Below are positions 12,902-23,775 of a stretch of DNA of 64,000 nucleotides, in pieces. Origin of the DNA: Cantharellus purpuraceus (Eukaryota; Basidiomycota; Agaricomycetes; Cantharellales; Hydnaceae); contig JALBUN010000045.1 of the NCBI GenBank assembly GCA_025174535.1, positions 310,001 through 374,000 on the forward strand, written 5' to 3'. Position numbers and translations under genes: made by a program. The stretch's first letter is position 1, and each line of letters begins with the position of its first letter. The notes under the pieces were generated by a model that was given only the letters and a program-made list of their open reading frames with translations, made no database searches and was not told the origin of the DNA.

Positions 12902-13336
12902 ATGGCTTTCCATTCTATTCCCCTCTCCAACATCACTTCTAATAATACATCACACTGGTCTCTGGACACAGAGGACTATCAAAAATACGCCGAGCTCCAC
13001 GGGCATGTTAAGCCACCTCCACGTGTCAAAATACTTCCAAAACTCTTTCAGTGTCCAAGATCCCCACCATGTCTCTCTTATGCCATTGGCGATCCCATAT
13101 TCTTTCACAATTCCGTTGAACCATATACATTCCTCGACATTTCACCTCTATATCGTAACACGGATAGAAGAGTCGAACGTGAGGTGGAATTTCAGTCGCC
13201 ATCGCTGACCTATCCTCCCACTTCAATCCGACTCAGGTTACATCGTGTCAGGCAAAGGGACCAAATACTCTTGGAACGGGATACCATATGGAGACAGATC
13301 ACTAAGACAATAAGGAGTATTTGTTGTGGATGCTGA
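12902..13336 (+). CDS. 144-aa ORF inside F4a
   Basis: Open frame conserved, with substitutions, in F4c (41952-42386) and recognisable with a frameshift in F4b. The order of motifs is WSLDTEDYQKY, KPPPRVKILPK, YAIGDPIFFHN, EPYTFLDIS and the C-terminal IWRQITKTIRSICCGC. The same blocks occur in the gypsy 1 third ORF. It lies upstream of the TATA box, that is, within the presumed U3. Protein function is unknown. Confidence 0.6.
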   Translation: MAFHSIPLSNITSNNTSHWSLDTEDYQKYAELHGHVKPPPRVKILPKLFQCPRSPPCLSYAIGDPIFFHNSVEPYTFLDISPLYRNTDRRVEREVEFQSPSLTYPPTSIRLRLHRVRQRDQILLERDTIWRQITKTIRSICCGC

Positions 13337-13674
13337 CTGAAGTCCTCATGTGACTCAGGGTCAATTAACCTTCGGAGCCGTAGGGAAGATGGTATTGGTG
13401 GACGTTTCTATTGTTCTTTTATATGACTCACCCCTGTTTCATCTTTTAATTCATTCATACACAACTTACTCATCCTTGTTCTATTTTTGGTTCTTTTATT
13501 ACTCATCACCCCCTATTCTTACAAAGATTACCCCTATCTGTCGTTTCATTTCTCCATGATTTCCCCCTTTAGTAGTTCAACTTCACACGCTTCGTCAGCT
13601 GGCTTGATCAGCATTTCTTGCATCATATTGCATCATTTGCTCCTCATATTGTGTTGTTGTGCCCTGGGGATTTG

Positions 13675-13684
13675 TATATAAAAG
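13675..13684 (+). promoter_or_regulatory. TATA box of F4a
   Basis: TATATAAAAG, conserved at the same place in F4c (near 42724) and F4b (reverse). It is followed by about 430 bp to the element end, which would be R-U5. Its position supports reading F4 as an LTR with the sense strand as shown. Confidence 0.6.
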
Positions 13685-14612
13685 GGTGCTAGTTTTTGCC
13701 TTTGGAATCAATCAACAAGTTTTCAGCCAACGCTCTAAAGTCAAAGTCCACGCTCTAAGTCTACGCTCTACACTCTACATCACAATCCATCATCTCTACA
13801 CTGAGGTAAAACACCTTGGTTCAACGATCAGATTTCCCTCCGCCACCGAGAGGTTGATTCTCCTGAAACCAGCTTTCGCGTACCTCCCAACCGGGCTCCA
13901 CATTGTCATCCAGTCACAGAGCACGATCAGCCATCGGGACCGACCTTTTGCTCCCATCCCCATCCAACCACAGAGCACTATCCCACTTCCCTATTACTCA
14001 GTGCCACCCCTACCTCTGATTGATCTTTGGAGTGCTGAACAACTGCGTTACACACTGTCTGTTTGCTAGGACCGTTGCGCGCAGGCTTATAGGATCTATT
14101 CCTTAAGCGAACCGACAGCGCCCATACTTCAGCAGAACCTCCTGTCATAAAAGAGAGGGCATAGAGGATCTTGGTCCGCTCATCTGGGAAAGATGTAGGC
14201 TGGACTGCAATGGCAAGCCTGATAGAGCAAATGAAACCTTCCATCTCTGCACGATCTCCATTGAATTTGGCTGGTTCAGCTGCCCTTATTGGGCGAACGG
14301 ATGACAATGTAGGAGAAGGTGTGGGAAATGAGGTGGTCTAAGAGATGGTCTGTGCTGCAGCGATGGTGGCAGCAGTGGCAGCATCTGCTAGGTTGTTCTG
14401 GACATTGGTGAACTGGCTTTGGAGGTGCTGGTTCTGGAGTTGCAGCTGCTGGAGCTGCTGCACCTGGGTGTTGAACAACGCTCGCAGAAAGCCACCACTT
14501 TCACCTAGAGTGTCCCAATAGGCTTCAGGGAGCTGATCGGTCATGGTATCGGTGAAGTAGTTAATAGGGAAAGTGTTATGAGGTGTGGGGTCGTCTTATG
14601 AGCTTGATCTTC

Positions 14613-14974
14613 TGTGAGGGCAACGCTGATGACGAGGCCACAACAACAAGATACTCAATAAGTGAGAGCCAATAAGAAATAATGCCAGCTGGTACAGCGG
14701 ATATCCTCAGTCTATACAGCTGTTTCTGATAAATACATGGGACTTACCTGGTACAGTAGATATCCTCAGAGATCAAGCTGAGGGGATCACACTGCACCAA
14801 GGCGAGTCTTTATACTAAATGATGGAGACAGATAGGAGAACCAAGATAGGGGAGGAAGGATAGGGGAAGTGATAGGGGCAATGAAATAGGGGAGATGCAC
14901 CCTGACAGGCTGCGCTGATAGGGGTGTCAAGAGAAAATACTAAAAATAGAATATGACTTATTTGAACTCTGACA
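14613..14974 (-). repeat. 5' LTR of gypsy 1
   Basis: 362 bp, intact. It shows the uninterrupted sequence at the position where LTR1a hit the other LTR. The TATA-like TAGTATAAAGAC reads on the minus strand, matching the coding strand. Confidence 0.93.
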
Positions 14975-14979
14975 GGTTG

Positions 14980-15288
14980 TTGTTTATGTTCTCTTGTAGT
15001 ATGGCCACTTCTTCTAGGAGTTTAGTGATAGCTATGAGTTGTACTGCACCTTCTTTCCCTATATTGTAGGAGTTCACTCTTTTGAAGTCACTGAATGAAT
15101 GAAGGGCTGCTGCTAGGGCTCATATATTAGTTTTGTCACCTTCATTGATTCCTCTTTGCACCAATATTGAAACTGGGTCTCCAGGGTCTGTTGCTGGGAA
15201 GGGTGATCTTCTTGGGCAAGTGGAAGAAGGTGCTTCTAGCATGGGTTGAAGTGTTTGGTGACTTTGTGGCTATGATAGGGTGGGTAAA
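14980..15288 (-). pseudogene. LINE-like ORF1 remnant, middle part
   Basis: The minus-strand frame contains DPGDPVSILVQRGINEGD, one in-frame stop, then GKEGAVQLIAITKLLEEVAI. It runs straight into NLITQDMLNTAVEDI at 7018 when gypsy 1 and one GGTTG are removed. It is cut on the other side by LTR1b. Confidence 0.5.
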
Positions 15289-16845
15289 TGTTTTGGAACC
15301 TGAAAAATTATGGTGTTAGGGCAAACTCTAAATCACCACAATTCCATGAATGAACAGCTGAGAAGAATATCAAATCTGTCAGGGTTCATATGACTCAGTT
15401 TCTATTTTTAGTACCTTTCTTATTACCCCTATCAGCACAGCCTGTTAGGGTGCACTCTCCTATCTCTCCCCTATTGTTCCCCTATCTTGGTTCCCCTATT
15501 CCTTGTGTCATCTAGTATAAAGACCTTGCCTGGTGCAGCACGGTTTCCTCAGCTTGATCTCTGAGGATATCTGCTGTACCAGGTGAGTCCCATGTATTTA
15601 TCAGTGACAAGTGTATAGACTGAGGATATCCACTGTACCAGCTGGCATTATCTCTTATTGGCTCTCATCTATTGAGTATCTTGTTGTTGTGGCCTCATCA
15701 TTCAGTGTAGCCCTCACAAAATCCTACTGCAGCACAACTCCAGAAATGATTTAATGTTTGTACTTTGGTTACAATCCATTGTAATGGTCAATGCAGATGA
15801 TATGCAGGAAGGTAATCCATTTCTTAGCAGTAGGGAATGAATAAGACTTCCAGAGTCTAGAGTTCATGGATGCTTAGGGGTCCAGATATTCCAAAAAGAG
15901 GGGAATGCACTTAGAGGCTAGAGGAAGTAGGTAGATGAATCTGACTGTCCAACCAGTGGCACTCTGAAGCGGGTAACAGCAATGTGTGAAGTAGTCTAGC
16001 AACTGCTTCACATGAGTTCAAGATCCTAATGCTCTGCAAAGGCAGTACACACTAGTAAATTAAACTAGAGCACTAATGGCAGGACTATCAACAGACAATC
16101 TCACCCTGTAGATTTGTAGTCATGCGAGGTAGATACTACACTCACACCCAAAGCAGGACAATCACTACTTCAAGTGCAATTGAATACAGTTACACAACTG
16201 TAAAAGATCCTTGAACTGGTAATCAACAGTTACTGAGATATAGAGGATGACACTGTATGTCACTCTAGTCACACTGATGTGCAAATGAGTAGAATTCATT
16301 ATTTATTCAGAGGCAAAATGGCCTCCTTATATACTGTATCTACAGGAGCTGACTAATCCTTCTACCTATTAATAGTTATGAGTCACTATTACTCAAATAA
16401 CTTGGGAAATACTCTGTTTCCCAGGCTGATCAGCACAGCTATGGGTAGGCACAGCTTCTATTGAAAGCTCCACCAAAAATGGAGTCAGGAGGAGCTGTGG
16501 TTGCCAAGATATTGAGGATTTACTGGCAGTGGTGATCAGATTGGGTTGGAGATTGAAATGAGTTGTGTGATCAAAAATGAGTCAGTATCAGGTGACTCTG
16601 CTGACATCTGTGAAGTTTTGTGGGTCCATGTGGGTCCAAAACTTTGCCCAGCAGGACAATAAATTTGTGAACCCATTTCTGCATGGAAAATTCCTGAAAA
16701 AATATGAAAAAATAGAGAATATTTGGATGACCCTAAATCAAGAGAAAGCAGCATGTGTATGCTGATATTTTAAGGCCATAAAGTGAAAATATACAATTTC
16801 AGGACCATAAACAAGATCTTTTCAGGGAAAACCAGTTCCCATACA
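15289..16845 (-). mobile_element. Solo LTR1 (copy b, short form), split by a gypsy-1-family LTR
   Basis: Begins TGTTTTGG and ends CCCATACA. Flanks are GTAAA (15284-15288) and GTAAG (16846-16850), a 5-bp duplication with one transition. About 1210 bp net after removing the nested 15377-15718 insertion. Inserted in the LINE-like remnant. Confidence 0.82.
15377..15718 (+). mobile_element. Solo LTR of the gypsy 1 family inside LTR1b
   Basis: 342 bp, TGTCAGGGTTC...CCCTCACA, flanked by a perfect AAATC duplication (15372-15376 and 15719-15723). It is diverged from the gypsy 1 LTRs (several small differences), so it is older or from another subfamily, and it has the opposite orientation to gypsy 1. 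Confidence 0.9.
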
Positions 16846-17135
16846 GTAAGGGGGTGGGGTGGGGGATGTGGTTGTGGGGATGTCATAGAGTAGTTTGAGT
16901 GTTTTTATGTTGGATATATTCTGTGTTACTAGGAGCTGCTGTGTTCTTTTCCTGTGGGTCTTTTTGCTATGAGCCGAGCAAATTGACCATGGGAAAGTTG
17001 AGGTTGGTTGTGGTAAGAGGACAGGCACGCTCAATATCAACAGTACATGTAGAAGTACCATGATCATATCAAGTGGTTTTGGATGCGATGCCTTGATCCT
17101 GTCGCATGTTGCTGATCCCACCAGGAAACAATTTA
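16846..17135 (-). pseudogene. LINE-like remnant, upstream part
   Basis: Continuation of the 14980-15288 remnant beyond LTR1b. Minus-strand frames are broken but contain FARLIAKRPTGKEH and a Pro-rich run (PPPHPL) leading to the LTR1b junction. The right limit near 17135 is only a change in sequence character. Confidence 0.35.
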
Positions 17136-18152
17136 ATATTTTTGAGTGAGAGCATTACCTGAAAATCGCGGCTATTAACTGCCAGTGACATCTGTTTGTA
17201 TCTACATCAACGACAAGTTCTGAAGCTAACGGTAGTGTTGATGAAGAGAAGGACGAGGGAGTTGACCGGAAAGGATGAGACCCTTCTTATAGCAATCACG
17301 CCTCTACATGAAGATCGTCACCACATTTGAACAGTGTATAGGCGGTTGTCAATAAGACTCATCACGGTTTCTGACTCCCAATTAATAGCAGCTCACTTCA
17401 CATACGTCTCCGATGATATGTGCGGGAATCGCGTCTCACGTTGATGAGTCGAATCGCCAACACCTGCTACATCCGCATCGTTGTGCGCGACAGCAACCGA
17501 GACTGAGTTGCCACACGTAACCGGCTGAACCTTCGCCCAGGCTCCACCGTCCCCATCCGCAAGCACGGTTTGCAGCTGCTTAGGAGCCCGTCGCTCGTCC
17601 ATCATATCTGTGCCTCCCAACCTGGGAACGTCCATCCACCAGGCCAGACATGACGTCCAGTGGATAAAACTCGACGGGGCGCTCGTGCCGGGAATTCTAT
17701 CTAAGCGATCTAGGATGACGATTCGTATATATTTCTCAATGCGGGATGGGACCTGGCAGCTATGGCGGACAACTATGGCGGACAGCTATGGGAAGGTGTT
17801 GCTGGGTATTGTTGGAGGGGGGAAGGGGGTCGGAAGGGGGTCAGAGGCTCTGGAGCGGCTGGCATTGGCGTCAGTGATGGCACGGCGATGATGAAAATTA
17901 ATTGTGCGGATTGGGGCCGGCGGGGCATTGGATACTGTGGCGAGACAATGTGAAGGAGCATTGAGGTTATATTGCACCTGTCTACTTGCATTGATATCGC
18001 TTTTGTCATGACGTTGATTATGATTGTTCCAGCCTCAATAACAGGGGACCATCGGCTACTCTACCTGAGTTTACAGAGCATATGACGAAAGAACTGGTGA
18101 GGCATCAGTCAGACTGTTCATACCCAGTATCGGTGTGAGCAGATCTGGTGCA
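17136..18152. other. Intergenic region with one weak ORF
   Basis: Unique sequence 3' of the DUF6535 gene. A minus-strand frame of 80 codons (17393-17635) has no recognisable domain and may be chance. A short direct repeat (ctatggcgga..., near 17760-17790) and a G-rich strip follow. No RNA gene or transposon end seen. Confidence 0.4.
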
Positions 18153-21100
18153 TTAGACAATTCTCCGGGAGGCATCCAGCAACTCGTATGTTTGCGTACG
18201 TAGAACTGGGAGGACCTCCTTCCAGAACAGGTCGTCTTGTATGCATTGGGTACCATCCTGTTCATGTTGTGGATCCTCTTCATCAAGTTTACGGCACACC
18301 TTTTCGACCAGCTCTATTAGATGGTTTGTTGTCTCACTCTCGCCCCATCGTCTCCTTGCATATTCAACAAGTGACGGAAGAGCTGCGCGGCACTCCTCAG
18401 TAGACATCTCCCATATCTCGGCCCCACATTTCCCTCCAAAGCTATCAAGGTCGAACATGTAGCCCCAGGCTCGCAGAACAAGTGGCCAAATCGAATCTGC
18501 CTGGACTACTGTAAACAACGGGTGGTCTGCGCCCGCTGCATCAATGATTGCTAAAATGTGAGCCAAAGGTACAGCATATTCGTTGAATAGATCATCTCCC
18601 TGGGAAGATAGTATTTTTGCGATCACGAGACAGTTGTCGAAATGGCCGTTCCGCTGAAGTTGAGGATGCCAAGTGGGCTCTTGGAAAAGGGCACAAAGTA
18701 GCCTGAGGTAGGGAAATTCACGGACCCATGATAGATGTGTGAATGCGTCATCATTGGTGGGTGTTTGTGGAGCAATTAGGAGGACCGCTGAAGCCAGCGC
18801 TTGTGAGAACTGTTCTCGGAGTGATCCATCGTCTTGACCCATTGAAGCCACTGTGTACCGAATGACACAAGCCGCACGCAGGGCTACATCACCGGTACTT
18901 TCCTTGCCCAACACCTGCGTCAGCGTGCCAACGTAGCGGCGCTTCCGGTCCGGGGTACTCGGCGATCCACGCAACTTGCCCAACAGTAGAAACGTGTCTC
19001 CGATTGCCCGATCATCGGTGCCCTGACACATGCGTAGATGGTGATCCACCAGGAGGTCAAACTGCTCCTGGGTGCAAAGCCCACTTGTATCCCCGAGCGG
19101 GGATAAAGTAAGCATACGAATGAGACGGGTGATACTCTTGGACCGGACTTGATCATCGCCCAGTGTGCCGGAATTATCCTCGGTTAAATAACAACAGAGT
19201 TTCAGAGCCCGCTCGACCGCGCGACGATCGTGGAAAGTGGTGTCATAGCTAAGCAGTGGATGAATCAGCCTCAGTGCGTTCTCGTGCGATCTACGATTGT
19301 GAATCCCATCAAGAAGCACAGCTAGCGTGCAATTCATGACTGCCCGTTGAAGCGTTTTCATGGCTTGACTGCAGAAGTGTAAAGTCAACAGCTCATTCAC
19401 TGGATTATCACAAATGTCTACCTCTTGTCAAGCCTCGCCAAGTCCTGTCGATTGACTTGAATGCCAACTAGCATGCCTGCTAGTAACATGCAGTCCGTTA
19501 CCAGACGACGGGGGGAGAGGGGCGACTTGGATTCAAGGCAGATCCCAATGAATTTAATCACAAACGTGTCAAATTCAGGGTGATCTTCACCCTTGTGCAG
19601 ACGGTAAGTGAACATATGTGCCATCCACATCCGGTCTGGTAAAGGGACGCATGTCATATCCAGATGGTTGGGTCGTTTATTGACGGCAGAGGAAACGACC
19701 AAATAGCCTGGATCATCTGGGACCATGTGCCACCAAGCGTAATCACCTTCTAAGGGTTCGACAACACCGTCTGTGTACATACGAAACGGATCACCCAAAT
19801 CTCGTTCAACATAAAGTCGCCAAATTGCTTTCAGGCATGCCACTGCACCTGCTTGTGCGAGAGGACGAATGTGGTGGGTAGGATCAAAGCATGCATAGAA
19901 GCCGCTTTTCAATCGCTCCACGAGCGCACCAGTCACCTCCACCCCGACTGGCCACTCCATCTCCGGCACCATTCCGGCTGCAGCAGTTATAATCTCTGTG
20001 TCTGTAGTTGTCTCAAGTACCCATTGGACGGCGTGGGACGGCACAGCATCTACAGGTGAAAACTCGGCATGTGATCCCAGAACACTGAATTCAAGCTGAT
20101 TGGAGGACAACATCTGTTCCCCAGTAGCTCCTAACTGCTCCAACCCTATAGCCGCCTCTGGGTCGGCAGACAGGGGGACTTGCCTGCAGGTGGAAAGTAT
20201 AGGGGTGAGACACGTGGAAAAGCGCACCATCCATTCGGAGACCAGGCTCTTTGCAGTAGAAAAGGCATGCTTCAAGATTTTTTTAAGACGACCCGGCATG
20301 CCTTCCCATGCCTCTGCGACCGACGTTCGAAAGGGAGTGAATACCAAGACACACTGAAGTACCGTTGACACTGGCGTCTGGAACGGACAGTCGGGTGATT
20401 TCAACGAGGACACCACGGTGAAGAGATAGATTATAAATCCAAACGCCGTTGTCGCCATAATCACGCTAGCAACCGTATGTTGCAAAGTCCAGATATTGGC
20501 GGTGAGAGCAATCCCAAAGAAGAGGAGCGACATCTGGAGTAGGATCGGCAGACTGGCGATGATGGCGCTGAAGTGCCACTCTTCCATAGCATCCAGCTTC
20601 TTCTGCCTACGCTGGCAGCGTTCATGCAAGGCGCCTTGTCCAAAATGCATTGTTTTGAAGTGTCCCAGCCACTGTTTCCCTAGTACTGCACCGAATGCAG
20701 CCAATAGACTGCTAGAGAGACTTGTGTACACCAGCGTCTGGATCCAAATAGTCATAGAACTAGGTCCATTCCAGACGGGAAGGGATGCCTGTTGAGCAGG
20801 AAACGTAGAACCGTTGATTGTGTTGATTAGTGTCATTAAGAGGGCGTTGGTGGTGTCACTGGGAACCGGACTGAGACTCGACTGCATGTTGACGATGAAA
20901 GCCGAGCTGACGGCCGAGAATAGACCGGCCTATGTGACGTGTTTGAATTAAGCTCAGGTCAACGTGCGGAACACATACGAATATAAGCAGTACATCCAGG
21001 TCACCGCTGTGTCTCTCGATCAGCTCATCATCGTGCTGTCTGGCCACCCGTTCATATGTAGACCAAAAACGGGAGGGGGCATCTTTTCTGGTGCGTTCAA

Positions 21101-21693
21101 ATATATTCGATTCGTACATGGTGTCGAGAATGTCTTGGAGGATAGTCTCAGATCTGGTCGCAAAGCGTCGGCACCCAGTTAGATAAGGAATCTTGCACTC
21201 ACTTGGTTGTTGGTTTTTCGGCTACCATCAGCTCGGCATGATTGGCCCCAGGTTCCTGTATCGTCGACGTCGTTGGGACGCCAGCTTGGGGGGGATCCAG
21301 ATGTTGCATTGGAGGTTGTAGTTTGTGCGTGGTGTCTATCACCCCTTGTAAGCTTGCTTCTGTCCTAGTGGCAGGCCATCCTTTTCACATGTCAGATCAA
21401 GTGCGCACTCATTGAGCCGCCTCGTTGTACTCACCGTTGTATGACATATCAACAGTCTCATCCTGATTCCGATGAGCTAGAGGACGCCCTGTCTGCCCTG
21501 TCTGCTCTGGTGGCGGAGTGTGTGATTCGTGGCCAGTATCGGTTGCATCGCAAAGGGTGGCCCCTGGCCTGAGCGCATGCCCTCAGCATCCATTCAACAA
21601 GTTAGATCAGGAGGCGCGCGCTCACCGAGTCGACGGTTGGTTAGACTCTGCAGAGACCGGTGGATCACTTGCTTGCACGGCGGGGTCAGACAT
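18153..21693 (-). CDS. DUF6535-domain membrane protein
   Basis: Six exons: 21693-21626, 21568-21435, 21380-21203, 21153-20979, 20929-19422 and 19368-18153. The exons total 3279 nt, giving 1092 codons plus TAA. The five introns are 49-57 nt with good GT/AG sites, and every junction stays in frame. The N-terminus is a Pro/Gln/Thr-rich disordered tail. Next comes the DUF6535 core: WSTYERVARQHDDELIERHS, a first membrane helix (LDVLLIFAGLFSAVSSAFIV), then WIQTLVYTSLSSSLLAAFGA with VLGKQWLGHF, and two more hydrophobic helices (near 20560-20400). The C-terminal 600 residues are helical and unassigned. This family is expanded in Agaricomycetes; I know of no established function. The start ATG at 21693 is the first in-frame one that the splice chain supports. 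Confidence 0.85.
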
Positions 21694-23775
21694 GGTGGAG
21701 GGAAAACGTGTGGTTATTGGTAGGAGGCACTGATCAACGCCTAACTGCCAGACCCCGTATTCTGCTTCTTGAGATGACATCGCTCTTCGCTCCCGCAACT
21801 GGCGCTAGATCACTGGTTAACGTGACAGCGCGTCAGTCACATCTAAGATCACGTGCACGTACAGAGTCCCAACCGGCCTGGAAGTGATTAATGGTGTTCG
21901 TGGACCTATACATGACAGGTGAGTCTGAGGCAGGTCTCTGGGTAAATTCGTGATGAAATACATACAGCTACTTGTCTGCTGCCATGATCACCTCGAACTC
22001 CACAAGCAAAGGCACGCTCCATATTAACATCACCCGGAAACTTTCATGCGGCGAGGAAAGGTGTGTACAACGCCTCTATGATAGATTTGGTGGCTCCAGT
22101 CTCTGACGGGCGTGTGGGTACTGAGACGTTGCTAGGGGAAGTCTTGGGACGACAGGGATACCGTTACTCTGACATCATCTGCAGGAGGCTGAGAGAATGG
22201 TCAAAAACGTTACAGTCTTCCTCGCGTTCATTTGGACACCACGCAGACATGATGATATTACCAGGTGATATGGTTGACGGCACTGTTTTCACGAGTCTCG
22301 CATGGGACTGCGGTGGATGGAGGACACTTGGGTATTATTCTACTCAGTCACTGCGATGACCTCAGGCGATCTTGTGGCACACTGCGTAATTATTACTGCA
22401 CATCCTAGAGTTTGTTTTCAAAGGACCGGAAGAACCCCATGAAGACATAGTAAAGTCTCCGTCCTCTTATGAAAACTCTCGCGCGATTATTTGACACACG
22501 AAGAACTTGCACACACACCTCGAAGCGGAGAACACAGCCAAGCCGATGTGAAAAAATCTGCATATTTAGAGGACACTATTCATAATCAGCATTGATATTG
22601 ATGAAAAGGGGCCCCCATCAAATAATCGAGAGCCCAAGGCTTCAGCGAAACTTCCGCGTGACGCAATGCTCACTCTTCTGCGAAAAACACTTGTGGACGG
22701 AGCACGTCGCAAGCCTGAAAAATTAGTCCACCGAGGGATGGAGTTGAGGTGGACGAATGTAAAAGGATTGAGATAGATTCGGTCAGTTGCTAGCATACCT
22801 GGTCCAATGAGTCCATATTGAATAGAGGATCACTTGGACGAATACATAGGAGGTTGGTCGGGCTGTTCGTCAGTCTATTCCCAGCATGAGGTAAGATGTG
22901 AACATGCCTGCTGGAGGGGTTTCCTGAAGGAAGATAGCCTCACGCACAGGCTGAATATCCCCACATAAGCGGTCCACTGGCCTCAAGCGCGACAGGATAA
23001 CTTCTGCAGCAAGTGCACGTATTTGCAACATGCCATTGAGATCTACAAGATCGACATTTCCAACAACCTCAGATTCCATGTGTGGCAGCTTTCGTGACCG
23101 CTGCGATGGAGCACACTTGTTCTGCAAGAGCATTGGCGGCGCTCGACATGGAGCATTTTTATGACTCGCCAGGTTACTATATCCAGCCATAAAAATTGCC
23201 ATCGAAATAGGACATTGCAGCCTCCCTAGCTGTGCCGAGCACGGGTATATCCTAATTCAACAAAGAAGCACGCTATTTCCACGAGGAAACGGGACGCTGC
23301 ATAGCCAAGGCAGCAAATGAAGCCTTGCATGACAGTGGAACGCCACTGACTCACTTCGAAGAAGTCTGGATCACTGGAAGCGAGAATAAAGATTGAGAAC
23401 CTGATATCTGCCGCTTGATACGTGTGCTCCGGCGAATGCGTTAGACCTAATTTGCCCTAATGAATTCACAAACCAGCGAGACCCTAATTATTTCGGTTAA
23501 AGCAAACAATCCAGAAAGACGGTTCAGACAAACACCATCACAGGCCAGGATCATGTCGCAGTCCCCAAATGAGGTCCAGTCTCTCACCTAGACAAATTGG
23601 TCCCTTAAGATTGCCTTGAGGACCCCGCCCCCTTTACATGCACAATTGCCACACTCACATGATCCTGTGGTCTAAGATGTCGATATAAAGGGCGAGACAA
23701 TTCCTCGCCCCACGCCAACCCTTCACCTCCCCACAGCAACCTACTCACGCCTACTGATACCACCTGTTATACAAC
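21694..23775. other. Intergenic region between two divergent genes
   Basis: Serves as the upstream region of both the DUF6535 gene and the zinc-finger gene. Two frames of about 100 codons exist (plus 22063-22359, minus 22870-23202). Neither shows a domain, conserved motif or convincing splice extension. A TATA-like GATATAAAGG lies near 23684, about 90 bp before the zinc-finger gene ATG. Confidence 0.45.

Larger units (their letters stand above)
12696..14117 (+). mobile_element. F4 element, copy a (LTR-like, carries an ORF)
   Basis: A 1422-bp unit beginning TGACGAGCC and ending GAACCGACA. It is flanked by a perfect 4-bp duplication GCGC (12692-12695 and 14118-14121) and inserted into gypsy 1 gag. 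Two further copies (37512-38913, 41746-43171) have the same ends. The TG...CA termini, small target duplication and TATA box about 440 bp from the end suggest a solo LTR with a long U3. The U3 holds a 144-codon ORF. No internal terminal duplication was seen. Confidence 0.85.
11976..14544 (-). pseudogene. gypsy 1 gag, split by F4a
   Basis: The N-terminal piece (14544-14122) begins with a Gln-rich coiled coil (QVQQLQQLQLQNQHLQSQ). It has a TAG in place of a likely Gln near 14340 and contains GDRAEMEGFICSIRLAI. It stops at AEVWA, where F4a is inserted. The C-terminal piece resumes at 12695 with HNETQAVIDRTSPLSTLEEF and ends with a CCHC zinc knuckle (CYNCGKHGHISPAC). Removing F4a and one GCGC copy joins the two in frame, which proves a single gag. 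Confidence 0.88.
7019..14974 (-). mobile_element. Full-length chromodomain Ty3/gypsy retrotransposon ('gypsy 1'), defective
   Basis: Two LTRs of 362 bp (net of insertions) begin TGTGAGGG and end CTGACA on the plus strand. They are flanked by a perfect 5-bp duplication GGTTG (7014-7018 and 14975-14979). Coding order on the minus strand is gag, protease, RT, integrase C-terminus with chromodomain, and a third ORF. The LTRs differ at about 8 positions, all transitions. Two later insertions sit inside: LTR1a (7111-8542) in the 3' LTR and F4a (12696-14117) in gag. The RNase H/integrase catalytic region is deleted and the coding frames carry stops, so the copy is not autonomous. It sits inside the LINE-like ORF1. 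Confidence 0.93.

Noticed and set aside
13659..14069. 136-aa ORF at the end of F4 (also in F4b and F4c)
   Set aside because: Present in all copies but lies in the presumed R-U5, overlaps the TATA/transcription start, and has no similarity to the gypsy 1 ORFs. Probably a chance frame preserved by sequence identity.
12696..14117. F4 as a DNA transposon
   Set aside because: No terminal inverted repeats beyond TG/CA and no transposase. TATA position and TG...CA ends fit an LTR better, although this is not proven.
22063..22359. 98-aa plus-strand ORF
   Set aside because: No recognisable family or start context; same reasons.
22870..23202. 110-aa minus-strand ORF
   Set aside because: No domain, no convincing splice extension and no repeat link; may be chance. 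Left as unassigned intergenic sequence.
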